A stretch of 64,000 nucleotides of DNA. It comes from Sciurus carolinensis. Lineage: Eukaryota > Chordata > Mammalia > Rodentia > Sciuridae. The notes under the pieces are model-generated. The model was not told the origin of the DNA and did no database searches. It saw nothing but the letters and a program-made list of their open reading frames with translations. The translations under genes were made by a program, and so were the position numbers. The DNA lies in assembly GCF_902686445.1 (NCBI RefSeq), contig NC_062221.1:37402575-37466574 (forward strand), read 5' to 3'. Positions 13,801 to 27,097 of the stretch are shown one piece after another (position 1 is the first letter of the stretch; each line of letters opens with the position of its first letter).

Positions 13801-14939
13801 AAGGATCTTTACAAGTTTCTTATGATTTGAGTAACACATCTGACTTTAACACTGGCAAAATTACTATTTTGCATTCAGTATTTCTGTTCACTCTCACCCA
13901 CCCAAGAAACTGCCATTAATGATGAAGGGTACTACATTTGTTTCTAACACAGATTATACAGGTTATTAACTGGATCTCAAACATGTGTATATATATATAC
14001 ACATACACACACAACACAATATGCATATGTCAAAATATTTATTAATTTTGCTTTCTGATTTATTTCTGAGCATTCATGGGATGATTTATATGCACTGATA
14101 GAAGCTTCTCATATTGTAATAAATGTATGTATTTCTAAGTTACATATTCCTTACACATATTTTAATAAAGTATCACACACAAAACCATAGTTTTAAAAGA
14201 CTGCTTTTGTTATTTGTGTTCTTAATTCTATTTCTTAGGTACAGATAATGTCACAGGCCCAGAAAATCAATTTCTTGGTCTCCCTTGCATGTAGTTATGG
14301 CCTTCTCCAGAAGATCAAGCACTGGTCCCTGAAGTATAGAGAGAAGTGATGATGGCCTCTTTTGGGCATATTCTAACAAAGCTTGCCAAGTCATCTCGTC
14401 ATCTGAATTCCTATCCCTTGCTAATTTGCGGATGACTTAGCAAAATCTTGAAAGTCAAAAATATAAAAGGAAATATGGTCGTCATCTGAGTCACTGAAGT
14501 CACATGACTCTATGAAGCAGAGTATCAAAACTCTTATTAATCACCATCAACTGGAGCTTAATGAAAACACAGGCAAGATTATATTGGGTCAAACTCCTGA
14601 TAGTTGGGTGGTATGTGTTAAAGGAACTTATGTTACACTAAGTGCTACAAATTCCAAATACTTACATGTATCTTTGCTCCTTACTATTTTATTGTTTCAG
14701 TGAACCTTATTAAGAATTCATCACTGAAAACAATTAATAAATTCTTATAAGACTCTCAGCAAACTTAGAATCAAATTAATTATTCTAAAAGTAATGGTAA
14801 GTTGTTTGTGTTATGACTTTCTCTAAGAAGGGATAGGAAAGTATTGATTATAAATGAAGCTATGTTAAAGCAGTGGACTTAGCAACAATTTCTATTTTTA
14901 TTCTACTTTGAATAAATAGGTTAGAATAGAAGAATTCGA
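10833..14939. other. AT-rich intergenic DNA, nothing recognised except a TTTTG run and a CA/TA patch
   Basis: Largest frame is 100 codons (12311-12613) with no familiar motif. Contains (TTTTG)n at 11111-11137 and a TA/CA patch near 13985-14020. A less AT-rich block at 12.3-13.1 kb looks like a degraded element I cannot name. Confidence 0.5.
11111..11137 (+). repeat. (TTTTG)n microsatellite
   Basis: About five tandem ttttg units. Confidence 0.9.
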
Positions 14940-15140
14940 GACAGTAACATTTACTGAGCATCTATTATGTGCAGTTATTACACACCATTCAGTGCGTATG
15001 ATATTTTACAGTGATTATTTCATTTCATTCTCATAAAACTCCACTTATATATGAAGAAACTGAGATTTAGAAACATTAAATTAATTGTTAATGGTTGTGC
15101 TGGAATTAGAATTAGACCAAAGACCTGTTTATACTATTAT
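14940..15140 (+). mobile_element. MIR SINE
   Basis: 'tttactgagcatctattatgtgc', 'tcattctcataaaactc' and 'gaagaaactgagatttagaaac' are the ordered signatures of a full-length MIR, with heavy divergence. Confidence 0.82.
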
Positions 15141-16954
15141 TATGATATCTTCTGAAAATACAAAAGTTAAGAATGTTTTATGAAATTTAAATTGTGCGCT
15201 AGTGCTTTTACATCTGAAATTTTCCTTTCTTATTCCTTATTTTCCTATTCCAAAAATCATAAGAATCATAGGAATTTTTTCTTATTATATTTATTGTCTC
15301 TTTCCTTTAAATATCTTGGTAATTTCTGCAAAGCTTAACTGTTCTTAATTGTTGAGTGCTGTCATTCAGCTGAGAAACTGTTTCAGCATGATTTAGTTTG
15401 GGAAGCATTTGACTTTGCTTTTTTCTTTGTTTCTTTCTTGCATAAAATGAGGAATTTTCACCTCATTTTATGGAATGATTCATTTCACGGGAATTAAAAT
15501 ATGCATTATTCAAATTTATCTACATCTAGCGCAAGTACCTGGGAATATACAATTGATATATGCTGTAGATCAGGGAATACATTTTTAGTGATCATTTTTA
15601 GTTTTATTTAATATGCACATAAGTAATATATTCTATGCACAGTATAGTATCCTAAGAGAAATTGACCAAAGAGAATATCACGACTCAGTTTTAATATATA
15701 ATTCCAATTTAATGCTTAAATTTGAGGCAGCATCTATGTCTATAGTCCTTTCTCTTGTATATGGACAATAACTAACTATTGATGTGACAGTAAATCTGAA
15801 ATTCAAATAGGAGCCCTGGGGACATTGGTTTTAGAGGCTGTCCTTGTCTTCCTACCCACCCTTTTCCCATTACCATTTTGAAATATTAGGTCATTCAATA
15901 AATAAGGTAAATGCTGATAAGTTTGACACCAATCCATATTAATGACTGCAATTGCATATTGGAATCCATTTGAACTGAGGACTCCTTGGTGTTGACACTC
16001 CTTTACAAAGCTTATAGGCCTGGCTGCTGAATTTTCAACTAGGTCATCCTTCATCTGCATCTGTTTCAGATTCTGTCATAATTAGAAAATGAAAAGAGAA
16101 GAGCAGGCTCAGCAAATTGAACAAGCTAATTAAAAAGCAAACATAGAAATGATTTTCCCCATTCATGTTAAATTACCAAATTCCTTTAGAAAGTGCAACT
16201 ATTTGAATAAAAGCAAGAAAGTATAAAACAACACATTTTTTCCAAGTTAGCAAGTGGTTTCTAATTTTCTTTGACTATTTTAGAGAAGTCAGGGTATCTC
16301 ATTCTAATGAAGTATTTTCTTCTTATATATTTAAAACAAAGCTATTACAGTTTCCAAAGAAATGACAGCTACTTAAATATTAAGAATTATTCATTGATTC
16401 ACTTTGATTAAGTGCTATTTCAAAATAAACCAGTAAACATAAATGAGGGGGGTCAGGATGTGCATGAAGAGACTGGGAACTCAAACTTTTGTCAATCAAA
16501 TAAATCAAAGAATATGTGTTGAGCATTCAGTTTTGAAGTATAACTCTTCAATGTGTAGATATACATCTCCTTTTATTTCAGGAGAGTTTTGTTCTATTAG
16601 CTAAATACCTACCCTGATCAGTTGAGTTGCATTTACTTTGGAAAGATCTCAAATATGCATGTTGGGTCTCTTTATGCTCTGTATTTTCTGTTTACTTTCA
16701 AATCATGATTTTTCATTCAAAATGTTATTAAGATTTTTTCGATTCTCTAATTCATTTACTCATTTATTCATTTAATTCATTTGATTCATTTATTCATGGT
16801 TGTCATGTATATTTTCTTCTTTTATATAAAATACCTTTATTTCTTAAAAAGCTTTTGAAAACTCTTCCTACTTTTAGTCAGTTCTCATTTATTAAGCCTC
16901 TCCTGTGGCTTATAGCAACTCTAACTTTTTTATTTCTTTGAAACTATATTGTTT
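15141..16954. other. AT-rich intergenic DNA, nothing recognised
   Basis: No gene-like frame. An 85-codon antisense frame at 15803-16060 has no familiar motif. A run of 'tcattta' words at 16745-16795 is low complexity. Confidence 0.5.
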
Positions 16955-17102
16955 GTTTCTTTTTATTTTGGGGTACCAGGGATTGAACTCAAGGACACTT
17001 GGCCCCTCAGCTTTTACTGAGGCTGATTTTGAACTCTAGTCCTACTGCCTTAGCCTTCTGAGCCCTGGGGATGACAGGCGTGTGCCACTGTGCCTGGCCT
17101 AT
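16955..17102 (-). mobile_element. SINE, B1-dID type, antisense
   Basis: The antisense ID right end (gtaccagggattgaactcaaggacacttg) is followed by B1-like left-end text (ccttctgagccctggggatgacaggcgtgtgccactg). Confidence 0.82.
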
Positions 17103-17362
17103 ATTGTTTATTTATTTTAATGCATTTAAAATACTGAGAGTTTTCTATGACTTGCAAACCTGTTTTCTAATTTTTACTTTACATTGGAAAAATGATTCAA
17201 TTGTGCATTTTCTCTGAATAAGTTTGTCTGAATCCTTTTTGCTCCCATATTTGAATGATATTGGTTTCCTGGGAAGGGCTATGTCAAGGTGCTTTCCATG
17301 GTATTGAAGCCAGAATTGGGGACAAGTAGTTAGTGTATAAATAGGGGATCGGGTCAAATTGA

Positions 17363-17815
17363 GGAAATGAAGGCCATGAAAGCCATCTGCCTCTGGAAGT
17401 TGGAGACTGCCCCTGGGAGAATGGAATGTCAAGGATCACCTGAGTCCACTGATTACCAAATCTACCTGTGCTTGTCAGGGACTGCAGGCAAGGAGCTGCT
17501 AATTAATGCCCCCTGGGCCCTTACCTGGCTGAATCACTTTGGCCCTCCCCCTGCCCATTTGCTTCTCACTTTATGCATCTCACCTGCAAAACTAGTCTAG
17601 TCACATAGGCAGGAAGGAGAGATAAGCAGGGAGAGAACTGGAGAACAAAGAGACCTTACCTGTAAAAGATGTAGGGTGCGCTCACTTCTTGGGATTCTAG
17701 AACATCAGCTGTGGCCCCCTTCTCCCTCCTGGGAGAAGTCTGTGTTATTACTACTTTTAAATAAAAACCTGCTTAATATGCTTGCCTTGGCGTACTTCTC
17801 TAGTATTCAAATCAA
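17363..17815 (+). mobile_element. Solo LTR, ERV (family also present at the right edge)
   Basis: An LTR-like unit with an AATAAA signal near 17758 (ttttaaataaaaacctgc). Its 17480-17765 part lines up in order with the reverse complement of 63690-64000: 'taattaatgccccctgggc', 'gtcacataggcaggaaggaga', 'gagaacaaagag', 'cttgggattctagaa', 'cctgggagaagtc'. No internal ERV genes flank it. The borders are approximate. Confidence 0.7.
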
Positions 17816-18169
17816 CATTAGAGGAAGCAGAATTCGTCACCAGTAAACCATGGTATCAGTATCACACTTTGAAAGTGTCTTCAAACCGTGAACAACTCAG
17901 TCACTTCAATATCTGTTAGCTTCACCCTCCTTTGGGATGTTTGGTAGCTGTCCTTTGTTGGTAAGCTGCTTTAAGATCTGCCTAAAGCTTTACAGATCTA
18001 GGTAGGAAGAAAGCTCAGAACATCTAATTATGATAGAGGATGGGGGTCACAAATCCTTTAGTATTAACTGGTGAAGACCAGAATAAATGGTGTGGAGAAT
18101 TTAGTTCATTTAATGATTGCTTGACATTGAGCCTAGTATTCAGAAGTCCTGTCCCAATCTAGACTGACT

Positions 18170-18360
18170 AGTAATAATGACTTATCTTGGAGTAGATATG
18201 GAGAGCCTATGCATGCTTAAACAACTACTAGAACTACCTGAGTTTCAGTTCGTTCATCTAAAAAGGCAACAATAATATCTACCACACAGAATCATGTTAA
18301 TTCCTAATAAGTATTTAAAACATTATTTCCTGGTAGATAGAATGTGTGTAGTATATTATA
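18170..18360 (+). mobile_element. MIR SINE, 3' half
   Basis: 'gagtttcagttcgttcatctaaaaaggcaacaataatatctacc' and the downstream 'taagtatttaaaac' follow the MIR order. Confidence 0.7.
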
Positions 18361-19794
18361 ACCACTCTATTTTTTTGTAGCATTAAATCATTTAAGACCT
18401 AACTCAAGAAATGTGGGGAAAGTGTGTTCTTTGTATGAAAAGGCATGACATTATATTTTTATGCAACTATTTATTTTCAAGCTTGCACCTCTCCCTTCAG
18501 GGAGTACAGTACTGGTTAATAATGTATTAAAAATAGTAAATCTATGTTGTGACCTGAAAGATAAGTTGAGAAGAACATTCCAGATCATTAAAGTAAGATA
18601 TTATCAAAGTGTATACACAGAAGCTCGATAATTTAATTGCTCAAGGAATTCAACATCTGTATTGTCAAAATATTTGTAAGAGTAACTCTTTAAGTTGTGT
18701 TCCAAAAATTCAAGAAAATTTTACTGACTCCACTAATAAATATTAAACAGTATAATCATGGGACTGTGAATGAAAGAAATAAGTTTATTTTCTCACTCAG
18801 ATTTATTAACTCCTTTGCCAGCCTATTTAGGGATTTTCCAAACAGAAATGCTAATATAAAATGTATTAGTTGTCATTCTGAAAGCCACTCAGGGCCTCTT
18901 GCAACACCAACATCAATTTTTTTCACAATGCATTGGCAGAATTTTCCACCACTGTGGGATGGGTAGCTAATGATCCACAGATATTTTCCAATTTTGGCAT
19001 ACCTAGAGCAGTTTTAATACTATAATTCATGGATAATATTGCTATATATGTTACTGCACATTACTTTGAACAATAACGCCATTTATTCATTAATCCAATT
19101 ACATGGCTTTGGAACAAAGGTACTATGAATGGGAGGAGTAGATGAGAAAACTGTCAGCATGAGAAATTGACCTTAACTGTGGAATAACTCATTTATCAGA
19201 CTAGAATACCAGTGCAAGTAATGTGGAACTTTTGCAGAAAAATATTCTCTATTACACAGTGCAAAGTCCCTCCCTAATTACTGACGTTTCTCTCATATTC
19301 ATTGAAAATATTTCTCTCTCCATAAATATATAGACTTTCATGGCTCCATTGTCTAAATTTCAATCTTCAGCAGATTTTCAAAATATAATTAATATATTAA
19401 GTATAGCTGCTGACTTTGGTTTCATTTACATCTTAGAAACACTTTCCTCAAAATAAATCTTTGTTGCTTTATTTCTTAATGAATAGTTTTGTATCTATTG
19501 ACATTACTTTAGAAGATGCTTTGATATTTGTACTTTGGCCTTATGCACACACAGGCACTTCTGAAATCAAAGATCATATGTACGCAAAATGTCTAGTAAA
19601 TGTTGCACCTGTTCAGATGAAAACTATTGACATTCATTATTTAATTTGACATACAGTAAATTGTCAAAAGTCATAGTATCTAAAGTGGTTGAGATTACAC
19701 ACCAGAACCACATAATGTAAGAATTATAGGTGAGAACATAGGACAACAGGACCTTAACCTTATTTTTCCCGTAACTGTTTGATCCTGAACAGAT
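18361..19794. other. AT-rich intergenic DNA, nothing recognised
   Basis: Short unrelated frames only (89 codons at 18697-18966), with no motif I can name. Confidence 0.5.
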
Positions 19795-19850
19795 TTGTTT
19801 TGCTTTGTTTTTGTTTGCTTGTTTTGTTTTTGTTTGTTTGTTTGTTTGGA
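19795..19850 (+). repeat. (TTTG)n-like low-complexity run
   Basis: Interrupted tttg and ttttg units. Confidence 0.85.
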
Positions 19851-20010
19851 ACCTCAGTTTTCAAAGCAGCTAAATGAGAGAGTTGGAATAAATTATCTCA
19901 GAGCTGGACATTCCAAGAACATATTAAGTTTTATAGAGAAGTTGGTTTGGTATATTACATAATCTCACCACTTCTCATTAAAAGTATATCTTATTTTAAT
20001 ATACTAAGAA

Positions 20011-20130
20011 CCATCCGGGGATGTAGATCAGAGTTAGAGTGCATGTCTAGCATCATGTATCAAGACCTTAGGCCCAATTCCAGCACTGAACAAAACCAAA
20101 CCAAACAAATAAACAAACAAAAAACAGAAC
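20011..20130 (+). mobile_element. ID SINE
   Basis: A degraded ID core (ggggatgtagatcagagttagagtgcatgtctagcat...ccaattccagcac) with a long A-rich tail containing caaa repeats. Confidence 0.8.
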
Positions 20131-22944
20131 TAAAAATAAAAACAATATTTTAAAAATGTATAAATAAAATACCTGGTATTAGTCCTCTATGGGCAATAAT
20201 TTGGTATACACATATTAAATTTGTTTAAATTCTGGTTGTTTTTATGTGGACAAACCATTTAAAATCAAAGATTTTTTATTTCCAAGTAATCTTAAAATAA
20301 TTCACATGTATGTAATATAACACGTTTGTGTTTTATGTCTAGTCTCCAATTTTACAAAATTATAAATTCAACATACACTTCAAACTAAAATACTTTCATA
20401 GATACAATAAGAAAGAAGTATCAATGCTCTTTACCATTGGCAAAAACATAGTGGACTTATTTTTAAAATACATTTGCTATACTCTAAAAAATGAAGAGTC
20501 ATTTGCCAGTTTCTTCCCTTCATCATTAATCTATGAATGAACCAACATAATGACTGGGCAGTCTCACACTGGATGTTTCAACATTTTAAACTTCATTTAT
20601 TATCCCTATATGTTTTGTTTCATTTTTTTTGTTATTTATTCCAACAGTACATTTTGACTGAGATTTAATGTAAACATAAATTTAATGTTATTTTTAAATT
20701 AAATAAAACATGACTTGAAATATTTCTTTCAATATTGGAATGACCAGAGAACTGACTTTATTCTAAGCAAAACATATTATCCCATTCAGTGAAAACATTG
20801 GCAAATTTACCCATTAATTATTCTTTAATTATTCTGCCTGCTGGATTGAACTGCCTTAAGTATCATATGGTAATTCAAAAAAAAAAAATAATGGGGTCAT
20901 TGTATAAGGGAAAAAATTGTATAAAGTGAACAGTAGAAAATATTTCTGGCTATTGTTTACTTTATCCAGCCCAATTTAGGAGATTAATAATTTAACAAAA
21001 GTACCAAAAGAATAAAAACATCTAAAGAAAATCATCAAAACTTTGAACTTGTCAGCTGATGGGTCACGGTGGACAAAGATAAAGTGCATAGGCTCTGAAA
21101 AACTCTATAAAACATATTTTAAAATTGTTACTTACTGAAACTTAGGGTGTTAGGGGCCTTTTTTGATTTTTTTTTTCAGACTTTGAAGAATTTATACAAG
21201 ACATGAAAGGCACAGAGTCATAAGCAAATTAGTGACTGAAAGTTTTGGAAAAATGCATTTATATTAATTAGTAATAATAATTACATTTGACATGAGAAAA
21301 GAAAATTCAGAATAAAATATGTCATATTTTGTCTCTTTGGGGATAATTAAAAGAATTTTCAAAATAAATCTTTTTAAATCTAAACAGCAATGATGTCAGA
21401 AGTCTCTCATTCTGTAAGTCTTGCTACCCAATCCAATATTCATGTCAAGATGAAACCTGTATAAATAATTTGGCTACTTTTTGGTAAACCAAGTAAATAT
21501 GCTTTGTTTTATCAAGAACTGCAGTAGTTCTTTTATTATGTTCTTTATAAAGAAAACTTAAAATGACAAAAAAAAAAAGGAAGAGGTCAGAACTAATGAA
21601 AGAAGAATGGTAAATAGTTAACATAAACATGCATCTCTTTGCATCTTTTTACTCTTCTACAAAAAGGCCAGATTTTAACTTTGGATACATATCTAAAGTC
21701 ATATATATATATATATATATACATATATATATGTATATATATATATACACATAAAAAATGGCATCAAGAAAATTTATGACCTGACACTCTTTCATAATTC
21801 CTATAAAATTGCCCCACATGTGAGATTAAGAATGACTTGCCTCTTTAAAGTGAGAATCAAGAACTGGAGAAATCTGATACAACTCAATGAATCTATTTTT
21901 GTCATGGTTTCAAGCTTTGAGTAGAACAGTTGATGTAGTGTATTAAGCTATAAAACTGGGTCTGATATCTCAAAATGCCCCAATCATATGCTGTTTTGCA
22001 AAGATCTTTGAGGGAAACAATGGTATCCTAAACATTATAGGAGACAGTATAAGGAACAATAACAAGAACACATAGTTTCAGAACAGAATATTGTTTCAAG
22101 AAATGACCTGTCATTTTTATTTACAACTAGGGTTTAAGGAAGCAAGATTGTTGCAGAAAGAATTCTTCCCTTTCTTTTGTGCTTGCTTTATGCTGACTCT
22201 GTCATGTTTAACTTTTATGTCCAAATCTAATTAAGAATTTATTTCATATTAGACATATGTTTTAGTTAATTCTGTAGAGAATTCTGTCTTTTCTTGCTCT
22301 TTTTGTTGTCTAATGTTTTAATACCCTAAATACAGTCATATTCTTTTTCAGTTATTCTATTTTTGCAAACATTGCACAAATCTTGATAAAACACAAAAAA
22401 CTGAGAATTTAAGCATCACCGCTGCTTAAATGTGGACGTTCTAAATATTCTGTCCCTGCAAAATGATCCATTCATGAAGGTGTCCTACGTATTTATTTGG
22501 TAGTATCGGTGAGATGGGTTTATAGAAATCCTTTGATTTGGATACAAAAAAGAAGCCTGTGGGGCTTCGAGTTTTAATTTTCATATTTAAATATTTCTCA
22601 GTACAAATTAAAAGACTTGCATGGCTGAACATTATTTAATTCAGTAATTCTGATTCTTGGGATATTTCTTATGGAAATTACTTTGGAATTTCTCAATATT
22701 TAAGTTAAAAGGGTGATCCTTGTGCTATTGATTATGAGCATGAGATATGATAAAAGTAGAAATGTAAAATCAAAGAATATTTATGCAGTATGTAAATACA
22801 TAGATTATTGAAATAACAGAATCATTAAATGCTAAAAATATTATATTTATGATATGTGAGTAAATTATTTTATCTTTGACAAATTCAGATAAGGCTATTT
22901 TAGTGACATAAAATATACATGCTTAGAAATGGCTGAAAGTACAT
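20131..22944. other. AT-rich intergenic DNA with a TA microsatellite
   Basis: No recognisable gene or repeat other than the (TA)n at 21700-21752. Confidence 0.5.
21700..21752. repeat. (TA)n microsatellite, interrupted
   Basis: Two TA runs separated by 'catatatatatgtatat'-type interruptions. Confidence 0.92.
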
Positions 22945-23522
22945 GATGTACACATTTTAAGGTGGTTGTGGTAAATTTAAGATGGTCACAAACCCTTTGA
23001 TATTTCTCTTGCTGAGAGGTGACATTTATTTCCTCTGTCTTTGAATTTGGCCAGGATCTGGGACTACTGTGATCATTGGATGGTTGTTTTTATGTCAATA
23101 TCCAATCCCAGACCTAAAGAGCCTGGCAATTTTTAACCCTTTTTCTTACAAGTTTACCCTTGGGGAAGTGGCCATGTGAGTAGTGCAACTACTCTGACCA
23201 CCATGCTGTGAGGAAGTCCAAATAGCCACGGGGAGAGTCTACAGGAGAAGAGAGGTAAAAGAGGAGCAGAGAGAAAAATAAAAATGCTCAAGCACTCCTC
23301 AATACTTTCAGACACTCCAAGAAGAGCAAGACATGTGAATGAAGTAGGCTTTGGGTGACTACCCTCAGGTACCATTTGCCTGCAACAATATGAGGGGTCA
23401 CAAGATATAATCATCCTGCTGGGCCACTGGTAACTCATGCTGTGAGAAATAAGGAAAAATAAAACTTTAAGTCTTTAAGTTTTGGTGTAGCTTGTTGTGC
23501 AAAGATAGACACATAAAACAAT
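22945..23522 (+). mobile_element. MLT1-type MaLR LTR
   Basis: Features of the family appear in order: 'tttgaatttggccaggatctgg', 'agtagtgcaactactctgacc', and the 3' end 'taagttttggtgtagcttgttgtgcaaagatagacacataaaaca'. Old and divergent. Confidence 0.75.
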
Positions 23523-23654
23523 GGTAGCTGTTAGGTAGATAGTTAACCATGAACAGGTGGGTGGGAGGAAAGGACAAGGAGGGACAGACCAGTAGTCCTA
23601 TGCATCAAGAAAAATCCAGGGGTCAGAAAACTGAAACCACGGAAAGACTTATCT

Positions 23655-24263
23655 AAACAGGTGTATGGAACATTGTTGAAGTGAACCGAACAACTTCCAT
23701 TTTGCTTTCTGACTCCATTTTGTGAAACTTATAAAAAAAAAAAAAAATGTTGTTTTCTGTGATAGATCAAAACTAAATGTGTGTGTAGTGTTAAGATAAG
23801 TAGAATGACGTGCGGTGAGGTACATAGTGACTATGCAGTCACTGAGAAAAACATTTGGCAGTTTGTTTACACCAAATTTACATTAGTTTTAATGGTAAAA
23901 CTGGTAAAAATATTTACTAGATGAGTTTGCAGAATCTAGGACTTGAAAAACAAATTATGTAATGTGTGAACTTGTTTTGATGTGACTATATAAACTGCAG
24001 ACTGATCCGGAGCGAGCAGGCACTACTCCACTGACAGAGTCTGTCACTATGTCCCGCTGACTAGTGACATGATAGTGCTCCCCAGCTCGAGGCTCCCGGT
24101 CACTGCATGCTGTTACTTCGATGACTGACTGCTGTTTGCTGTGAACCCAGCATCAATAAAATCTCATCTGAGGACCAACAACTGACTACGTGAGTGTTAC
24201 CTTATTCCTACCCGGTTCCCGATCCAGCACAGGCCGCAAGTGTCGCGAAGTGCTAGTGACAAC
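23655..24263 (+). mobile_element. ERV solo LTR with TATA box and poly(A) signal
   Basis: The U3 starts with text like 'gaacttccattttg' and has a TATA at 23983-23991 (actatataaact). A GC-richer R region follows, then AATAAAA at 24154-24160 with a U5 rich in CpG. It resembles class I LTRs; I cannot name the family. Borders are approximate. Confidence 0.68.
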
Positions 24264-24384
24264 AGGCAAGCACTTGACAATGAGAGTTGGAATGTCCCAC
24301 CTTTCCCAAGCTGTAGATGATTATAACTCCTTGAGGGAACTACTACTTAAGATTATGGGGCACCCTACTGGGGGAGTATGATAT

Positions 24385-24780
24385 GTCAAGACCCCCCCCC
24401 CCAGCTATAGTTATGACCCCTCAAGGGGCATTGCTGGTTCCAGACCTGGTTGTCCTTATCTCCTGTTGTTGTGGAAATGACAAGACAACACTTGGAAAGT
24501 AGGAGAAACCAAATTTTATTTTATGCTGGAGGCCCAGAAGAGATTAGCACTCCAAAATTCTGAGCACTGATCCACAGTTTCTCATAATATTTAAAGGTTA
24601 TTTGACACCATCTTAGACCCATCCTATCACTGGGGCTTTTTTCTCTTTTAAAAAAAAAATTCCTAATCTATGCAACTGAAGGCCTGTGCAGGGTCTTTAA
24701 ACATAAGCATGCTCACAGAACAGATAAGAAACAGCTCTTTTCACAGGCATCTGTTACATTGCAGGAGGGAGTAGTCAGAC
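24385..24780 (-). mobile_element. LTR-like element, antisense
   Basis: Read on the minus strand, a U3-like block (24545-24775) leads to AATAAAA near 24516-24524 and a U5-like CA-rich end near 24470. No internal genes. The call rests on overall shape rather than a named family. Confidence 0.5.
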
Positions 24781-26136
24781 TTTTAGGGCAGTTATTGACA
24801 ACGCAAAAGGTAGGGACTTATGGTTCATTAGGCTTCCTGGAGAAAGACTGAGAAGTGGATAAATAGCTGATAAGAATTTTAAAAATGGGGAAAAAAATGC
24901 TTTCAATAGAATTAAGAAATGTCCAAATGAAGAAGAACATACTTCAATGTCTACAATCATGCAAATCATTGTAATAGGAAAAAATAAACTGGCAACAAAA
25001 ATAACTGATACCCAGATCAACTGCTCAGTAGCCATGTAAACTGGCACAAAAAACCAACTTTTATAGTTTCCTCATTTAAAACAAGAAATAATACCTATCA
25101 TCCCTATGTCACAGGTTGAAAATAACTTATAGGTGGAAAACAATAATAAATAAAGAGAATAAATGCATATAATAAGTAAACAAACAGTATAACATTTTAA
25201 GCATATAAACACAACAGAATGATTTCTATAATACGTAAACAGATAATGTGAAATTTTTATTTTACCGTATATACTTTATATATGTGATACTATGCACTGC
25301 AATATTTTATATTAATTTTTATTATTATGTTTATATATAATACTCCTAAAACACATACCACTATAAAAATGCAAAGTATCATTACTTTTTATAGTGAAAT
25401 TTGAAGGAGTTAATTATTTTTACTCAAGAGGAAATGAGATTTTTTTTTAAAGTAAAATTGTGGATGTAAATTTTGAGACAAAACTAATTCGAAGTTATAT
25501 TTCTTTCCCAAATTGTGAACCATTAGTTTCTTTCAGATGCTTATAATTACCAGTGTAGAAAAGTAGAGAATATCTAAACCCCCTTTATTTGCACAGAAAA
25601 TTCTCTCTCTAGGAGATGCCATTCTGCAGGAGTGAGTACAGTATTTTCAGGATAAAGTCAAGACTGAAATGCACTGAATTTTCTCATGTCCTTCTGATAA
25701 AACTGATGGCCCCAGGAAGTCCCAGCTCCTCTTGACTTGTTAAGAATACTCCAGGGCCCTGGAAGTAGGAGAAACCTGTGAAATTCCTTTCGTCTATCCT
25801 AATGCAGTTTTTCCCCACTTAAAGCTTTTCTAGTGCTAGAACTACTCAAAGATAGCACCTTTGAAGCAAATTTCTTCTACCTTCCTTCAAATCAGGCTTT
25901 GAAACAGGCTTTGAATAAAACATGTTTTCCTGCTAATTTGACTATGAATATTTCTGGAGCAGTGAGTGATAGAGCCCAGCCTCTTCCTCCTGGGTGGCAA
26001 TTAAATTCATTTGATAATAAGACACTTAAATTATTCCAATTCTACAATAATTATATTTTTTCTGACACTTTGCATAGTACTACAGTACCCTTATTTTGTA
26101 CAATTTTCTCTCTCTCTCTCTATATATATATATATA

Positions 26137-26167
<31 letters not shown>

Positions 26168-26877
26168 TTATGTTTTCTGCAGAGACTTGTGCATTTATCA
26201 CCTAGATTTTTATGAACATTGTAGTTCTGGAAATACGATTCAGAAAGCATGATGAATTCTGCATAAGCCATAATACCCAAAATATGAAATACAGGTTTTA
26301 CACACATTCTTTACACAGTCACCTATATTTTTACTGAAAATTAGAATTGTATTAAAGGACTTATCAGAAAAGAAATAGGAATGAACACAGGCAGCCTAAA
26401 ATTTGTTCCTACTAACTCGTCATGAGAAAAGTGATCTCATATTGTTTACTCACAGATCCCACCTCCAGTTTTAACATTACACACACAAAAATGGGATATA
26501 TAACATTTTTTTTCAAGCAGTATTTATGGAACAGAAATTCTTGCAAACTTTAAACAAAATTGAGAGATTACAACAGAATATTGAAAGCACACAGATCACA
26601 CTGCCTACTTAGAAAACAGAATGTGATACATTGGAGATAAACACAATGCTGCAAAATAATGGTGGAGAAAGAGCTTCATTCCTCAAGAAAATCCTTCATG
26701 CCTTTCAGCTGGGTTGGAAGAGGGGGCTCTTTCACTTTTAGGTTGTGGAATTAACATTTCAGGTTTAGTGAAGAGCATAAGGTGAGGCCAAGTGGAGAGA
26801 AAATGTTTGTGTTTTCAGGGTTAAAGGAAGGCAACTGAGACTTTTACAGAGCCAGCCCTGTTGGGGAGCCAAGGCAG
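24781..26877. other. AT-rich intergenic DNA with CT/TA microsatellite
   Basis: The 139-codon frame at 25833-26252 runs through the CT/TA repeat and shows no domain, so it is probably chance. Otherwise nothing recognised. Confidence 0.5.
26108..26170. repeat. (TC)n-(TA)n compound microsatellite
   Basis: tctctctctc passes into tatatata, an A run, and a second TA run. Confidence 0.93.
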
Positions 26878-27097
26878 CCATGGTGGTCCTGTCTCACTGA
26901 TTCTTGTGATCACACGGGAAAGATTTCAGACATGTCACCAAGAAGAGCAGGCATAGGTTTATTAGAAAAATAGGAAAAGAAGAGGACCCACTCTCTCCCA
27001 TAGGAGTGTTCCCTTTTTCCTTTCCCTATTCTTTCTAATAAACTCATGCCTGCTATGCTTGGTGACATTCTCAAGTCAGTGAGACAGGACCACCATG
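26878..27097. repeat. Fold-back inverted repeat made of two LTR-like ends
   Basis: The outer 22 bases are exact inverted complements (26879-26900 and 27076-27097). Inside, 'gtcaccaagaagagcaggcat' on the left answers 'atgcctgctatgcttggtgac' on the right, and gtttattagaa answers ttctaataaac. The left arm has about 20 additional bases (26901-26930). The right arm, read forward, has AATAAA and looks like the R-U5 end of an LTR, so this is probably a pair of inverted LTR fragments. Confidence 0.85.

Noticed and set aside
12919..13812. A short repeated phrase (caaacctaagaatcttta at 12.92 kb, a similar one at 13.79 kb)
   Set aside because: Only about 25 bases with mismatches in AT-rich DNA; could be chance.
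25833..26252. A 139-codon frame on the plus strand
   Set aside because: Its last third is translated CT/TA microsatellite and the rest shows no known domain.
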